This document shows positions 35,603-44,127 of a stretch of 64,000 nucleotides of DNA, piece by piece. This DNA comes from Candidatus Bathyarchaeota archaeon (lineage in GTDB: Archaea; Thermoproteota; Bathyarchaeia; Bathyarchaeales; Bathycorpusculaceae). Each line of letters begins with the position of its first letter. The first letter of the stretch is position 1. The DNA is taken from positions 248,001-312,000 of the forward strand of contig JAOZID010000004.1 of assembly GCA_026014465.1 (NCBI GenBank). Direction: 5' to 3'. The translations under genes were made by a program, and so were the position numbers. Under the pieces are notes generated by a model. That model worked only from the letters and a program-made list of their open reading frames with translations, did no database searches and was not told the DNA's origin.

Positions 35603-36685
35603 CTATTTTTGAAATTGGTCGAAATACCTTTTAATCATTCTTTCAAAAACTGGCTTAAGTGATTTCGTAGTTAATTCAACCAGAACTAATTTGTTGTCAT
35701 AAGAATCGCTAACCATGGATGTCTCTCTAATTGGCGGAATTTTCATGTTATGGACAAATTTACTTCGCCAATCATAAATTGTCTTAACAGTTTGCACGAA
35801 ACAGTCGTTTAGAATTTTTGAATCTTTGCCTAGCTTGCATAAATGATTATAATTGCAGTATCCTTTTCCTCGCCCATAGATATCTCTGCTGTAACACTCC
35901 AAAAATCTTTCTTCATTGAAGCATATGGGTAAAACTTTATACGTTTTCTTATTATCATTTTTCTCAATATAGTCAAAAATGTCTTGGTCTGACTGAAAGC
36001 TTATTTCTTGTTTTTTATTAACAACCTCTTCCCATTTGTCAAGTATTTCTGCTATTTCTTTTTTACCTCCACTGTTATCAAAACTTTTGGGTGGTAACTC
36101 AAACACTTTGAAGACATATCTGATTGACTTGACGACTTCTATTTTCTCTTCTTTAGTTAGGAAGTTTTTGAAAAATTCCGTTATCCTTGTAGTACTCCCA
36201 TATTCTTTCAACCAGCACTCTCTTAAATCTTCAATCAAAACGTCCGCTTTCTTAGTTTCGTCTTTCTCCAAAAAATCTTGAACTTTTTTACGTGCTTTCT
36301 TTGTGCCCATCCATGTATAGAACTCTTGATATGTTTTCTCCCCTTGCGATAGTCTTTCCATTATCGAAATTATCATAATTAAAACCAAAAATGAAGGCAT
36401 TTCAAGGGTTTTTCTGCAATTTGGACACTTTTCTAAACGTTTTGGCGGAAAGCATATTGGACAACTATAGTTTTTTGCTAAGTGATAATACCTTCCAGTT
36501 TCAAGAAACAACCTTGCTTTTTGAGGCTTTTTGAAATTGCTAATGTATTTTATAATGTCCTCATTTGCGGGAAAGATTCCTTTAAGTGCAGACTGAGTTA
36601 AATCAGCAAGCTCCTTAAGAATTTGTTCCGGTTTAGTGGATCTTGGAAAAATATCTTCTGCTCTTAGTTGCATCTTCATTGTCAT
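35603..36685 (-). CDS. Zinc-finger protein with possible HEPN RNase motif
   Basis: 360 residues in an A+T-rich gene unlike its neighbours. Residues ~75-95 hold CPICFPPKRLEKCPNC, a zinc-ribbon Cys4 set. The middle is helical and charged; a second Cys-rich region is CYSRDIYGRGKGYCNYNHLC. Near the C-terminus DWRSKFVHNMKIP carries R-x4-H, the signature of HEPN ribonucleases. This composition and an isolated position suggest a transferred defence or stress gene, but the family was not recognised and RNase activity is only suggested. Confidence 0.55.
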   Translation of the reverse strand: MTMKMQLRAEDIFPRSTKPEQILKELADLTQSALKGIFPANEDIIKYISNFKKPQKARLFLETGRYYHLAKNYSCPICFPPKRLEKCPNCRKTLEMPSFLVLIMIISIMERLSQGEKTYQEFYTWMGTKKARKKVQDFLEKDETKKADVLIEDLRECWLKEYGSTTRITEFFKNFLTKEEKIEVVKSIRYVFKVFELPPKSFDNSGGKKEIAEILDKWEEVVNKKQEISFQSDQDIFDYIEKNDNKKTYKVLPICFNEERFLECYSRDIYGRGKGYCNYNHLCKLGKDSKILNDCFVQTVKTIYDWRSKFVHNMKIPPIRETSMVSDSYDNKLVLVELTTKSLKPVFERMIKRYFDQFQK

Positions 36686-37593
36686 CCGATTAGGCTATTA
36701 ATTGTCTCTTTGTCGGTTTTTGCAGTCAAAAACCTAATTAGTTTTGTGCTCAGGGGATACTAATAAACCCGAAGATGCCACAAAAACGCCCATTACCTGC
36801 TTGTGTTTTCTTTTTGTTGTCCTTCTGGTGAACTTCTTTCTGGTGAAATTTTGTACATATTAAACAAGGACGTATTGGATGGAGTTAATGTGGTTAATGG
36901 TGTTTTTTGAGGTAGCTGTTGGCTATGGCTATGGCTACTTGGGTTGGACGGCGTTGGTGATTGGGTTTAGCATGGCGAAGTTGTGTATGGCTATTCTCAT
37001 GCATCTGGGGCTGTGACTTTAACGCCTGTGTTGAAGTTTGTGTGCGTATGCTTCAACTTCATCTTTTAGAAAATCATATTCGCCTACAATTATGAGGGCG
37101 AGCAGCAGGTCTTTGAGTTGCTCTGCAGCGATGTGCCTTTTCCTGACTCTTCACGCCTTTTATCGCCTTTTTGGGACGCAAGAAACGCCTGAAATACAAG
37201 CTAAACAACAAAAGCAACCCAAAAACCAAATGGATAAAACCTATAGGGTAGGTAGGAAGCTGGCAGGCTGAAAATGCAGTAACCTGCTGTGTGTTCTGAT
37301 TCGTGTTTAGGTGTTGTTTTTGGGCGTGTTTGGTGTGCTGTTGGGATTAACATATAAAAGCGAGTTTGTAGACAAGGAATTTAGATAAAGGATGCCACAC
37401 TGCCTTGACGTGTTTGGCGGCTCCTTGAAAAATTTCATTGTTTAATGCTATTAGCCGCTTGGTTGGGGTCGTGTTTTGTATGTATGGTTTCGATTTTTAT
37501 GCTGTGAAAAACTGTTTTTGTCAATGAGCGATATATGTGCATGTTAACAAACGTTATCTCTTTTTAGTGTGTAGTTTTTGCTGGTGCCTAAAT
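36686..37593. other. Long intergenic region
   Basis: About 900 bases with only one plausible short gene (36879-37016, +) and a minus-strand protein-like stretch without a start codon (37019-37150). The rest is A/T-rich and probably contains the promoters of the HEPN-like gene and the CdvA-like gene. Confidence 0.4.
36879..37016 (+). CDS. Possible 45-residue membrane mini-protein
   Basis: ATG to TGA encoding 45 residues dominated by hydrophobic, aromatic and glycine residues (MELMWLMVFFEVAVGYGYGY, then LGWTALVIGFSM...LCMAILMHLGL), enough for one or two short membrane helices. An AAGGA sits about eight bases upstream. No homologue is recognised and the call rests on composition only. Confidence 0.35.
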   Translation: MELMWLMVFFEVAVGYGYGYLGWTALVIGFSMAKLCMAILMHLGL

Positions 37594-38886
37594 ATGATTT
37601 CGTGGAAACTTTCCTTTAACCAATTAAACGAAGAATATGAGCTAGCCCAGAAAAAGAAACAGGCGTTGGACAATTTGCTTGAATCGGGTAAGATTTCGGA
37701 GTCTACCCATGAGACTTTTGGCAAGGACATAGAAGTTGCTCTTGCAGAAATTGAGCGGCAACAAAACGAGCTTTTGCAAAAAATGCAGGCAAAAACCTCT
37801 GAACTCGACAACCAAATCAAAACCCTAGAAATGCTTCTGGCCAATTATGAAATTCAGCATGTCACTGGTGAGCTAGACGAAGAGACTTACCAGATGGAAA
37901 TAACCCTTCTTGGACGCGCTCTTGACATAACCCGCAACGAGTTGGGAACCGTAAAAGAGGCTGTAACCCAGCTTTGCACTCCTTTGGTGACGCCCCAAGC
38001 TCCCGCAGTTGAAGAGGTTTCACCAATTCCCGAAGTTGCTCCTGAACAACCCGAGGAAAACATTGAAGAGATGGTAGCTGCTGCTCCTACTGAAGTAGAG
38101 CCTGAAACATCTCCTGAACCCGCCCTGCAAGAACCTGCAGATACACCCTTCACAGATGAACCCTGCGTTTTCGACCAACCCGAAGAACCAGTAGTCATGG
38201 ACGATGCCCCCGCTGAAACAGAAGAAACCTACGTTCAAGAAACCGTAACTTACGTCGCAGAAGCCCCCATCGAAGAACCCTCTGCTGAGGCTCCTTTGGA
38301 AGAAGCTTCTTTGGAGGAACCCGTTGTTGAGGCAGTTGATTCTTCTGAAGCTATTTACGAGGCAGAACCAGCAGCAGTTGAAGAGCCTGCGGTTTTTGAA
38401 AACCAAGAATCTGCCCCTGCCGTGGAAGATGAATCCGCAGTTGAGCAGGACTCTCCAGTTGACGAGCAAATTTATGAGCAGGCAATAGAGCAGCCTGAAG
38501 TTGAGAACACTGAAAGCATGGATGCGTCCCCCGACCTTGACGAGGAAGCCCCAATTGAGGAACCCATGGCAGAAGAGCAAATGGACGCTGAACCCGTAGT
38601 TGAAGAAACCCCCATGGAACCCGAAGTCGACACAATAGAAATAATCCAAGCAGACCCCATCAAACTCGAAGCCCCCCAAATCAACGACTCCCCCGCAACC
38701 GAGGAGGTGGCACAAGCAAACCCTTTACAAGACGCGCCCCAACAAGAGGCGCAAGAAGAAACTTTAGCCGCCGAAGACGCCCCCGCGGTCTACGCAGAAA
38801 CTCTGCAGGATACGACTCATTCAACAAAAGAAACCTTGAACGAAGTCGAAGCTATATCCGATAACGACACAGAACACCAGCAATAA
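37594..38886 (+). CDS. CdvA-like coiled-coil protein with long acidic Pro/Glu-rich tail
   Basis: 430 residues from the ATG at 37594. Residues ~1-130 start MISWKLSFNQLNEEYELAQK and contain coiled-coil stretches (QQNELLQKMQAK, QIKTLEMLLANYEIQHVTGE) resembling CdvA-like proteins of Bathyarchaeia and relatives, which in Thermoproteota recruit ESCRT-III for cell division. Residues ~140-430 are low-complexity, rich in Glu, Pro, Ala and Val, with repeated EEP/EAP units and no stable fold expected. No CdvB/CdvC genes are adjacent, so a role in division is inferred by resemblance only. Confidence 0.6.
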   Translation: MISWKLSFNQLNEEYELAQKKKQALDNLLESGKISESTHETFGKDIEVALAEIERQQNELLQKMQAKTSELDNQIKTLEMLLANYEIQHVTGELDEETYQMEITLLGRALDITRNELGTVKEAVTQLCTPLVTPQAPAVEEVSPIPEVAPEQPEENIEEMVAAAPTEVEPETSPEPALQEPADTPFTDEPCVFDQPEEPVVMDDAPAETEETYVQETVTYVAEAPIEEPSAEAPLEEASLEEPVVEAVDSSEAIYEAEPAAVEEPAVFENQESAPAVEDESAVEQDSPVDEQIYEQAIEQPEVENTESMDASPDLDEEAPIEEPMAEEQMDAEPVVEETPMEPEVDTIEIIQADPIKLEAPQINDSPATEEVAQANPLQDAPQQEAQEETLAAEDAPAVYAETLQDTTHSTKETLNEVEAISDNDTEHQQ

Positions 38887-39124
38887 CCTGCTCCCCTTCT
38901 CTTCTTTCTTTTCTGTTTTCTCTTCTTTTGCTTTTTCGCCCAATTTTGTGCTTTTTCTATCCACAGCTACGTTTCCCTTCTCCTGGGCACGCTGCGTGTT
39001 TGATGGTTTTGTTTAAACACAACAAAAATTGTTATAACTTCTGATTCCAAATCCGAATAATGGTTAAATATTTACATCCGAATTGAACTATCTAAACAAT
39101 TGCAGGGACATCTGGTGATCCGAA

Positions 39125-39472
39125 GTGGTTACAATCATCGATAAATCAAACGCAAAAATAATAGATAAAATGAATGAACGAATCATAAAGAACTTCTTAG
39201 ACGTAATCATCCTAAGTGAGCTTCGAAACGGGGCTCTTAGCGGTTACGACATAATAAGTTATATCCACAACAAATTCCAGCTTCTGATAAGTTCAGGAAC
39301 AATCTATTCCCTTCTATACAGTCTAGAACGAAACAGCCTCATCGAAGGCGTCTGGAACGAAAGAAAACGAACCTACCAACTCACAACAAAAGGCAACAAC
39401 ATGATAACAACCATCCTAAACACCAACCAAGACCTACGAAAATTCGTAACCTCTTTCCTCAAAGTACAATAA
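39125..39472 (+). CDS. PadR-family winged-helix transcriptional regulator
   Basis: 115 residues from a GTG; in-frame ATGs lie slightly downstream. The PadR winged helix is seen in FLDVIILSELRNGALSGYDIISYI, SSGTIYSLLYSLERNSLIEG and RTYQLTTKGNNMI. The protein ends soon after the wing, so it lacks the long C-terminal dimerisation part. It is the last recognisable chromosomal protein gene before the tRNA and provirus. Confidence 0.82.
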   Translation: MVTIIDKSNAKIIDKMNERIIKNFLDVIILSELRNGALSGYDIISYIHNKFQLLISSGTIYSLLYSLERNSLIEGVWNERKRTYQLTTKGNNMITTILNTNQDLRKFVTSFLKVQ

Positions 39473-39712
39473 CCTCCCAACCCACCATTTTTTGGCTATC
39501 CTCAACCAATACCTAACGCTTTGTCTTTTTGGTGTTCCCCCGCTATGTGTACTGCGGCTCGCCCGCGTTTACGCCTCCAAAAACACTCAACACCCCCGCT
39601 TTTACCCCCTAAACCCCCCATTCAGCCGCCGTTTTTCTGGTTTTCACGTTTTACAATCGAAACGCTAAAAAACCCCTTTGTCGTCTCACTATCTGCAAGC
39701 ATTCCATCCATA

Positions 39713-39791
39713 GGGCCCGTAGCTCAGTCAGGACTAGAGCATCGGACTTTTAATCCGAGGGTCGCGGGTTCGACTCCCGTCGGGCCCGCCA
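39713..39791 (+). tRNA. tRNA-Lys (UUU), with encoded CCA
   Basis: The acceptor stem GGGCCCG (39713-39719) pairs with CGGGCCC (39781-39787), followed by discriminator G and encoded CCA. D arm GCTC/GAGC, anticodon arm TCGGA-CTTTTAA-TCCGA (anticodon TTT) and T arm GCGGG-TTCGACT-CCCGT complete a cloverleaf without an intron. Its 3' end is the likely integration target of the provirus to the right. Confidence 0.95.
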
Positions 39792-39904
39792 CACACGCTA
39801 AGAATTTATCCTGTTTCTACCCAACTTTTTCTTTTTCCAAACAACCCAAACCAGATAGTTTAAACCCTGCCTGGGCACATTCAGACTCTAGAACTTTCTA
39901 CTGC

Positions 39905-40060
39905 ATGGACTGTGTCTTTTGGTGCGGGCGCTGCACCGAGCCCACGATGCAGGGCAGAAAATCAATTAATCGCATAGCGTCCAGCGAAGCCTGCTCAGTC
40001 TTCAAAGGCAGCGGCCAGAAAATTCAGCGTAAGGAGGGTTATGTTGAATCTGGTCCTTAG
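39905..40060 (+). CDS. Small zinc-ribbon-like protein
   Basis: 51 residues starting MDCVFWCGRCTEPTMQGRKS; the Cys-x3-Cys-x2-Cys cluster plus a later Cys (SSEACSVF) could bind zinc. Its end overlaps the next gene, which has its own AAGGAGGG site. It is the first possible gene after the tRNA. No family can be named. Confidence 0.5.
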   Translation: MDCVFWCGRCTEPTMQGRKSINRIASSEACSVFKGSGQKIQRKEGYVESGP

Positions 40061-40394
40061 CAGGGTAAACGCCCTTGATTGGTTGACTGATGAACGCTGG
40101 ATTGTTTTTGGCTATAACGGCGGCTTTGGGCAATATTTGGAGCACTGCTATTTTGCGCCTGGAACCGCTAAAAACGCCGAGTTTGAGGTCATGGTGGCGC
40201 TAGTAGTCGTCGAAGGCAGGGCAGGTATTTCGGCGTTTTTTCGCATAAGAGACTCTGTTGAAAACCGCGATTCCTTGAGAGCAGCGCTAGCTGAGTTTAA
40301 TGATAAACGGTTGCTGAGTTTGGCAGAGCTCGACGACGGCATAGAGGCTCTTAGGGAAAGAATCAGAGAAAAAGTGGTTCCAAAGCTGAGGTGA
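40041..40394 (+). CDS. Small protein of unknown function, provirus left end
   Basis: 117 residues from an ATG with a strong AAGGAGGG site four bases upstream. A mixed alpha/beta chain with a helical, charged C-terminus (LAELDDGIEALRERIREKV). No motif recognised. It precedes the winged-helix gene by 7 bases and probably shares its transcript. Confidence 0.55.
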   Translation: MLNLVLSRVNALDWLTDERWIVFGYNGGFGQYLEHCYFAPGTAKNAEFEVMVALVVVEGRAGISAFFRIRDSVENRDSLRAALAEFNDKRLLSLAELDDGIEALRERIREKVVPKLR

Positions 40395-40401
40395 AAATGT
40401 T

Positions 40402-41358
40402 TTGGTTGGCGCTGAGGGTAGAAGTCAAAATATTTCGCGTTTAAAGTCAAAAGTCAAATTTGACTTCAATACCGTCCGCTCCCGCGTCATCCCAATCCTC
40501 AAAGGCATCGAAGTCAAGATGTATCCTGCCAAGATAGGGCGTGCCCGTGGATGGAAGCGCCAGCATGTCGCTTATTATGTTAAGAAGCTGGAAAAGGCAG
40601 GTCTAATCCGTCGATTAAAGCGCAGTAACATCATCGATTATGAGTTGACGGAGCGAGGTCAAAATTTTCTCATATCCTGTGAGGGCGTCCTCTTCAGTAG
40701 TGGGGTGTTTCGGTTGCATCGGTGTTTTTTCAAGTATCCTGTGCTGCGTGAGGGCGTTTATCCTTCTGGGGATTTTAGGCGGATTGAGATGCAGAATTGG
40801 ACAGCTCTTTTGGGGTTAGAGCAAGGCGTCAAGGTTAGGCATACGACGACTTCTTGGATTGTGCATGTTGAGACCTTCTACGGTCGTAGTCCGGGTGAAT
40901 TGGTAACGTTGGCTAAGAACTTGGCTGACCGCGTCGCTCAAGGTTTGATGAGTAAGTATGGTTGTGTTTTGGGGCAGGGAACAATTAACAACCGTCATGA
41001 GTTAGGCATCGACGACCCAGTAGCCAATTTGCTAAACCGTTATTTTGAGGTGAGCACACCTAAGCGGTTGATTGATGATAGCCCAGGCGAAGACGAAGGA
41101 GAACTGGACCATCTTGGCCGTGACGCCGCAGTCGAGTATTTACTGATGCCGGAGCGTGTCAAAAAGCTGGAAGGACAAGTAGAGACTGCGCTTGGTGATT
41201 TGGAGCGAATTTCTGGCAGTCTTGCAAAGTTGGAGAAGATGGGTTGCGACTTAGCCAAGGTTGCAGATGCCTTGGGCAGGCTCGTAGGAAACTTTGAAGG
41301 CGGTACTCAAGAGGGACCTAAGACCGGAGGAGAGGGAGGAAAAAGCTATGTTTCCTAG
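40402..41358 (+). CDS. Winged-helix DNA-binding protein with C-terminal coiled coil (viral)
   Basis: 318 residues from a TTG. Residues ~30-85 form a winged helix: PAKIGRARGWKRQHVAYYVKKLEKAGLIRRL then YELTERGQNFL. Residues ~100-230 are a mixed domain of unknown fold and ~245-300 a coiled coil (KKLEGQVETALGDLERISGSLAKLEKM). Proteins of this form occur near the left ends of archaeal proviruses and may act in regulation or replication. Its exact role is unknown. Confidence 0.65.
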   Translation: MVGAEGRSQNISRLKSKVKFDFNTVRSRVIPILKGIEVKMYPAKIGRARGWKRQHVAYYVKKLEKAGLIRRLKRSNIIDYELTERGQNFLISCEGVLFSSGVFRLHRCFFKYPVLREGVYPSGDFRRIEMQNWTALLGLEQGVKVRHTTTSWIVHVETFYGRSPGELVTLAKNLADRVAQGLMSKYGCVLGQGTINNRHELGIDDPVANLLNRYFEVSTPKRLIDDSPGEDEGELDHLGRDAAVEYLLMPERVKKLEGQVETALGDLERISGSLAKLEKMGCDLAKVADALGRLVGNFEGGTQEGPKTGGEGGKSYVS

Positions 41359-41495
41359 CTGTAGTTTCATGTTTTTGGCTGTTAAAACCTGTTCAAAAGC
41401 ACTTTTAGCGGTATGCCGAGTGTATGGGAAAAGTCCATGCTTTTTGGAAGTTGCTTTTCTACGGTTGCTTGGTGTAGATGCCAGAGCGCTAAAAG

Positions 41496-42065
41496 TTGCC
41501 TGCCTTCATGGAGCGAAAACCTTGGAGTGCGCATTTTGACATGGAAACAAGCGATAAGCCCGTTCAAAACAAGCCAGTTTCAGCCCAAAAAACCGAGAAA
41601 AAGAAGCGCAGCCAAGCCGACAAGGTTGGAAAACTCAAGTACCTACTTGCCAAGGACAAGAAACTCGACCGAGACATCGCCGAAATCAAGCTACTGCTTA
41701 GGGTTATCTTTGCAGGCTTGAAGGATTCTTTGCATTTTGATAAGTCACTTATCGAGGAAGCAGCCTGCCAAGATGAAGTTGACACGGCAATCCTTCAGCT
41801 CCTCTTTGAGGCAGGCTCTCCCGGATTACTGCCTAAAGATATAGCCGCTAAATTGGTTGAATTCAAGATTGCCCGGCATCAGGTGACCCGACGGATTGAA
41901 CGCATGAATAAGCGGCTGGCTAAGGAATTGGATTCGGTGGTTGTTGAGCGGCGCGGTTGGTGCTGGGCTATGACAAGCTTTGGCGTAGACGCCTACAAAG
42001 CATCAGAGAAGGACTTGCTATCCCAAGGCGTAACTCTACATAGCGCTTCTGAAGAGGAGACATAG
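41496..42065 (+). CDS. Winged-helix-like viral regulatory protein
   Basis: 189 residues if the ATG at 41496 is used; a second ATG at 41541 gives 174. A lysine-rich N-terminus is followed by a helical region with a winged-helix pattern at ~95-165 (VDTAILQLLFEAGSPGLLPKDIAAKLVEFKIARHQVTRRIERMN, then VVVERRGWCWAMTSFG). Likely a DNA-binding early regulator. It ends 3 bases before the HTH gene. Confidence 0.55.
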   Translation: MPAFMERKPWSAHFDMETSDKPVQNKPVSAQKTEKKKRSQADKVGKLKYLLAKDKKLDRDIAEIKLLLRVIFAGLKDSLHFDKSLIEEAACQDEVDTAILQLLFEAGSPGLLPKDIAAKLVEFKIARHQVTRRIERMNKRLAKELDSVVVERRGWCWAMTSFGVDAYKASEKDLLSQGVTLHSASEEET

Positions 42066-42068
42066 CGT

Positions 42069-42254
42069 TTGGCGTTGACTGAGCGTGAGAAGGCAATTTT
42101 GCGTTTGAAAGCTGAGGGCGTGTCAGATTACCGAATTGCGCGCAAGCTTAGGATGGAAACACCCAACGTGACTCGCTGTAGAAAGAATGCTTTAAAGAAA
42201 ATTCAGCGCGCTAAAGCTGATTTAGAGTTTATTGAGGGACTTAAACGCGGGTAG
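42069..42254 (+). CDS. Small helix-turn-helix protein (sigma-region-4/LuxR-like HTH)
   Basis: 61 residues from a TTG. LTEREKAILRLKAEGVSDYRIARKLRMETPNVTRCRKNALKKIQ is a clear HTH of the kind found in viral regulators and small terminase N-termini. A truncated, diverged copy is found at 43355-43489, next to the CBASS genes. Confidence 0.75.
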   Translation: MALTEREKAILRLKAEGVSDYRIARKLRMETPNVTRCRKNALKKIQRAKADLEFIEGLKRG

Positions 42255-42641
42255 TCCAACTAAATTAAAAATTGAAGGTCTCTTCGATTTGCAGTAAAAC
42301 CGCCTGAGTATTTGTTGATCATTCTATTTTGCGTTTGATTTCCTGTGGGTCGTTTTCAAAGTTGTGCATAGGCATGACAAATGCTGGATGGGTTCGTGTG
42401 CACAACTACTTCTAAGGGGCTTTTAGGCGGCTACTTTTCTGCTTCTGCGTCTGCTTTAGGTTGCAGGTTGGTTGTGCAGGTTGTCACAAGCAGAAAACCA
42501 AGCACGATAGCCGTCAAGTATCCACAAATACACCCGAACTTAACCCCGTTAAGTAACTGACTCAACCGCGATGGGCTTCAAACCGAATGCTGCCGATTGG
42601 GTAAGCGATTGATTTAAAAACCCAAAGGCAAATAGAGATTA
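42255..42641. other. Intergenic region in the provirus
   Basis: About 390 bases between the HTH gene and a small membrane-protein gene. No convincing gene on either strand. A likely promoter for the membrane-protein gene lies near its right end (GATTTAAAAACC around 42610). Confidence 0.4.
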
Positions 42642-43028
42642 GTGATATCTTTGGACTTAATCGGAATTCTAATACAAATACTCGTTGCCGTAATCGTTCT
42701 TGCACCCGTACTTTGGCTTGTCGGTAGAGCAATAGCAGGCAAACACAACGCAAAATTCACTGACGCCATCTGGATTGTCGTTTTAGGCGTAGTCATAGGC
42801 GCCATAGTCGGGTACTTCGGCGGCGGCATAATCTCGTCGATAATCATGTTCATCGTCTGGCTGGGTCTTATCAAGCACTTCTTTGACTGCGGCTGGCTCA
42901 AAGCATTCGCCATCGCTATACTAGCCGTGATTACCTTTGTCGCCATCGTCCTTGTTATCGTTGCTTTTCTGCTGACAGCGATTGGAATAGGCAGCGGCTT
43001 AGGCTTAAGCATAATGATGGGCTTTTAA
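42642..43028 (+). CDS. Small four-helix membrane protein
   Basis: 128 residues from a GTG, almost wholly hydrophobic with four membrane helices (LIGILIQILVAVIVLAPVLW, IWIVVLGVVIGAIVGYF, SSIIMFIVWLGL, AIAILAVITFVAIVLVIVAF) and a Gly-rich end. No family assigned. In the viral context a holin-like, superinfection-exclusion or host-derived protein is possible. Confidence 0.65.
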   Translation: MISLDLIGILIQILVAVIVLAPVLWLVGRAIAGKHNAKFTDAIWIVVLGVVIGAIVGYFGGGIISSIIMFIVWLGLIKHFFDCGWLKAFAIAILAVITFVAIVLVIVAFLLTAIGIGSGLGLSIMMGF

Positions 43029-43232
43029 CTAAGCATCTCTTTCCTTTTCTTTATGGTTTCTGACAATCGATATGCACAATAACCAGCGGACAATTTGGAA
43101 ACGCCGTCTTGCGCCCGCCTCGGCAAAAAACCCCACTCACCGCCAACATGCAACTAGAAACCGTCGCTTACCTGCACTCCAAAGACATGGGCGACAACGA
43201 CTACTTCTCCCACCCTCGCTGGGAAGGATATC

Positions 43233-43297
43233 TTGGCAAATTGCTTGTATATCGTATTTTTGATACTGTCGTGTTTGGGCTCTCAAGCCATTAATGC
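43233..43297 (+). repeat. Provirus repeat, copy 1 (left of CBASS)
   Basis: This ~65-base stretch matches 45753-45825, with the last 20 bases (GGCTCTCAAGCCATTAATGC) identical. Read in frame it encodes the end of a short frame (43148-43294) finishing YRIFDTVVFGLSSH-stop; copy 2 reads YRFLDIIVFRLSSH-stop. A third, more diverged copy is at 53595-53630. It lies just left of the HTH remnant and CBASS genes. Confidence 0.7.
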
Positions 43298-43354
43298 TTA
43301 ATTCTGCGGGTCTTTGACTAAAATAAGGGCACGGTATATGTTGATTTTAAGGGC

Positions 43355-43489
43355 TTGAGTGACTATCGAATTGCCAAGAAGTTGAGGAAAGAGACGCCAA
43401 ACGTTTACCGTGCTCGGAAGACTGCTCTTAGAAAGATCGATCAGGCCAAAGCTGATCTATCATTTGCTGATGGCCTTAAACGTAAATAG
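43355..43489 (+). pseudogene. Truncated copy of the small HTH gene
   Basis: The frame reads LSDYRIAKKLRKETPNVYRA, RKTALRKIDQAKADLSFADGLKRK-stop, matching residues ~18-61 of the HTH protein at 42069-42254 over its whole length, while the first helix and a start codon are missing. It stops two bases before the end of the Cap15-like gene on the other strand. It looks like a relic of a duplication or recombination when the CBASS cargo arrived. Confidence 0.7.
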
Positions 43490-43491
43490 GG

Positions 43492-44127
43492 TTAGGCGCT
43501 CTTTTTTGAAGGTATAATTTTCTTAAGCTCGAATTGACCAGTTGTTTGTCGATCACGGTTAGAATAGCAACCACCGTTCAACGTGCCACCTGTAATGTCA
43601 GCAATTGCCGTGCCTCTATGCATGTGCATTGTTGATGGGGCGCTTGTTTTTGGTTCATTCAGATATTGGTAAGTCAGTATGTTTGGTTCACTGTTTGTAA
43701 TGATTGATGCTACCAGACTTCGAGAGCTCGATGTAGCTGTTCTCCAATTGATACTAATTTTTGTCCAAGTTTGGAAGACCTCTACGGAGATAGGAATTGG
43801 ATTTTTGAAATTATCATAAGACGACGCTAATGTTCCTTCATAGACTCCAGCAATATTCGGTCCCTTCACAAGTCCAACGATTTTGGTAAATCGCCATTTC
43901 CAGATGTATGTATCGAAAAAATAAAGAAATAAACCGTAAAGGCCAAAAACTGAAATCCCATCAATCCACCAAGGAACTTGTAAATTAAAGTGGTCTAGTG
44001 CCCCTTGAACCGCTGTCATCAGTAATATACTGGCGATTGCTAAGCAGAGTGCAACCTTAAACCGCTCATTTGAGTCTATTGCATAATCATGCAACAATGT
44101 CCACCTATAGTGCCAGAAGCTTTTCAA
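43492..44127 (-). CDS. cap15: Cap15-like CBASS effector (2TM + beta-barrel)
   Basis: 211 residues from a TTG that overlaps the CD-NTase stop by 23 bases. Two membrane helices lie near residues 24-42 (FKVALCLAIASILLMTAVQG) and 52-70 (IDGISVFGLYGLFLYFF). From ~80 on, a beta-rich domain starts with KGPNIAGVYEGTL and ends in GQFELKKI, as in the S-2TM-beta/Cap15 family. Cap15 barrels bind cyclic nucleotides, then oligomerise in the membrane and kill the infected cell. Context with a CD-NTase makes the call firm. Confidence 0.85.
   Translation of the reverse strand: MKSFWHYRWTLLHDYAIDSNERFKVALCLAIASILLMTAVQGALDHFNLQVPWWIDGISVFGLYGLFLYFFDTYIWKWRFTKIVGLVKGPNIAGVYEGTLASSYDNFKNPIPISVEVFQTWTKISINWRTATSSSRSLVASIITNSEPNILTYQYLNEPKTSAPSTMHMHRGTAIADITGGTLNGGCYSNRDRQTTGQFELKKIIPSKKSA

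Noticed and set aside
37019-37150. Minus-strand stretch encoding EQLKDLLLALIIVGEYDFLK-like sequence
   Set aside because: It looks protein-like but is short and has no start codon in frame; possibly a gene remnant, not supported enough to list.
38020-38715. Long minus-strand frames opposite the acidic tail of the CdvA-like gene
   Set aside because: They mirror a low-complexity, codon-biased coding region; products are Gly/Phe/Cys-rich noise without ribosome-binding sites.
39521-39904. Forward reading frame running through the tRNA-Lys
   Set aside because: It overlaps a perfect tRNA; only the last 51 codons from ATG 39905 look protein-like.
43278-43289. GGCT-CTCA-AGCC as a hairpin in the repeats
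   Set aside because: Only four base pairs with mismatches outside; too weak to be called a structured recombination site.
43109-43294. Short forward frame ending in repeat copy 1
   Set aside because: No ribosome-binding site or family; its end is the repeated LSSH segment, so it may be a truncated gene fragment. Treated as part of the repeat.
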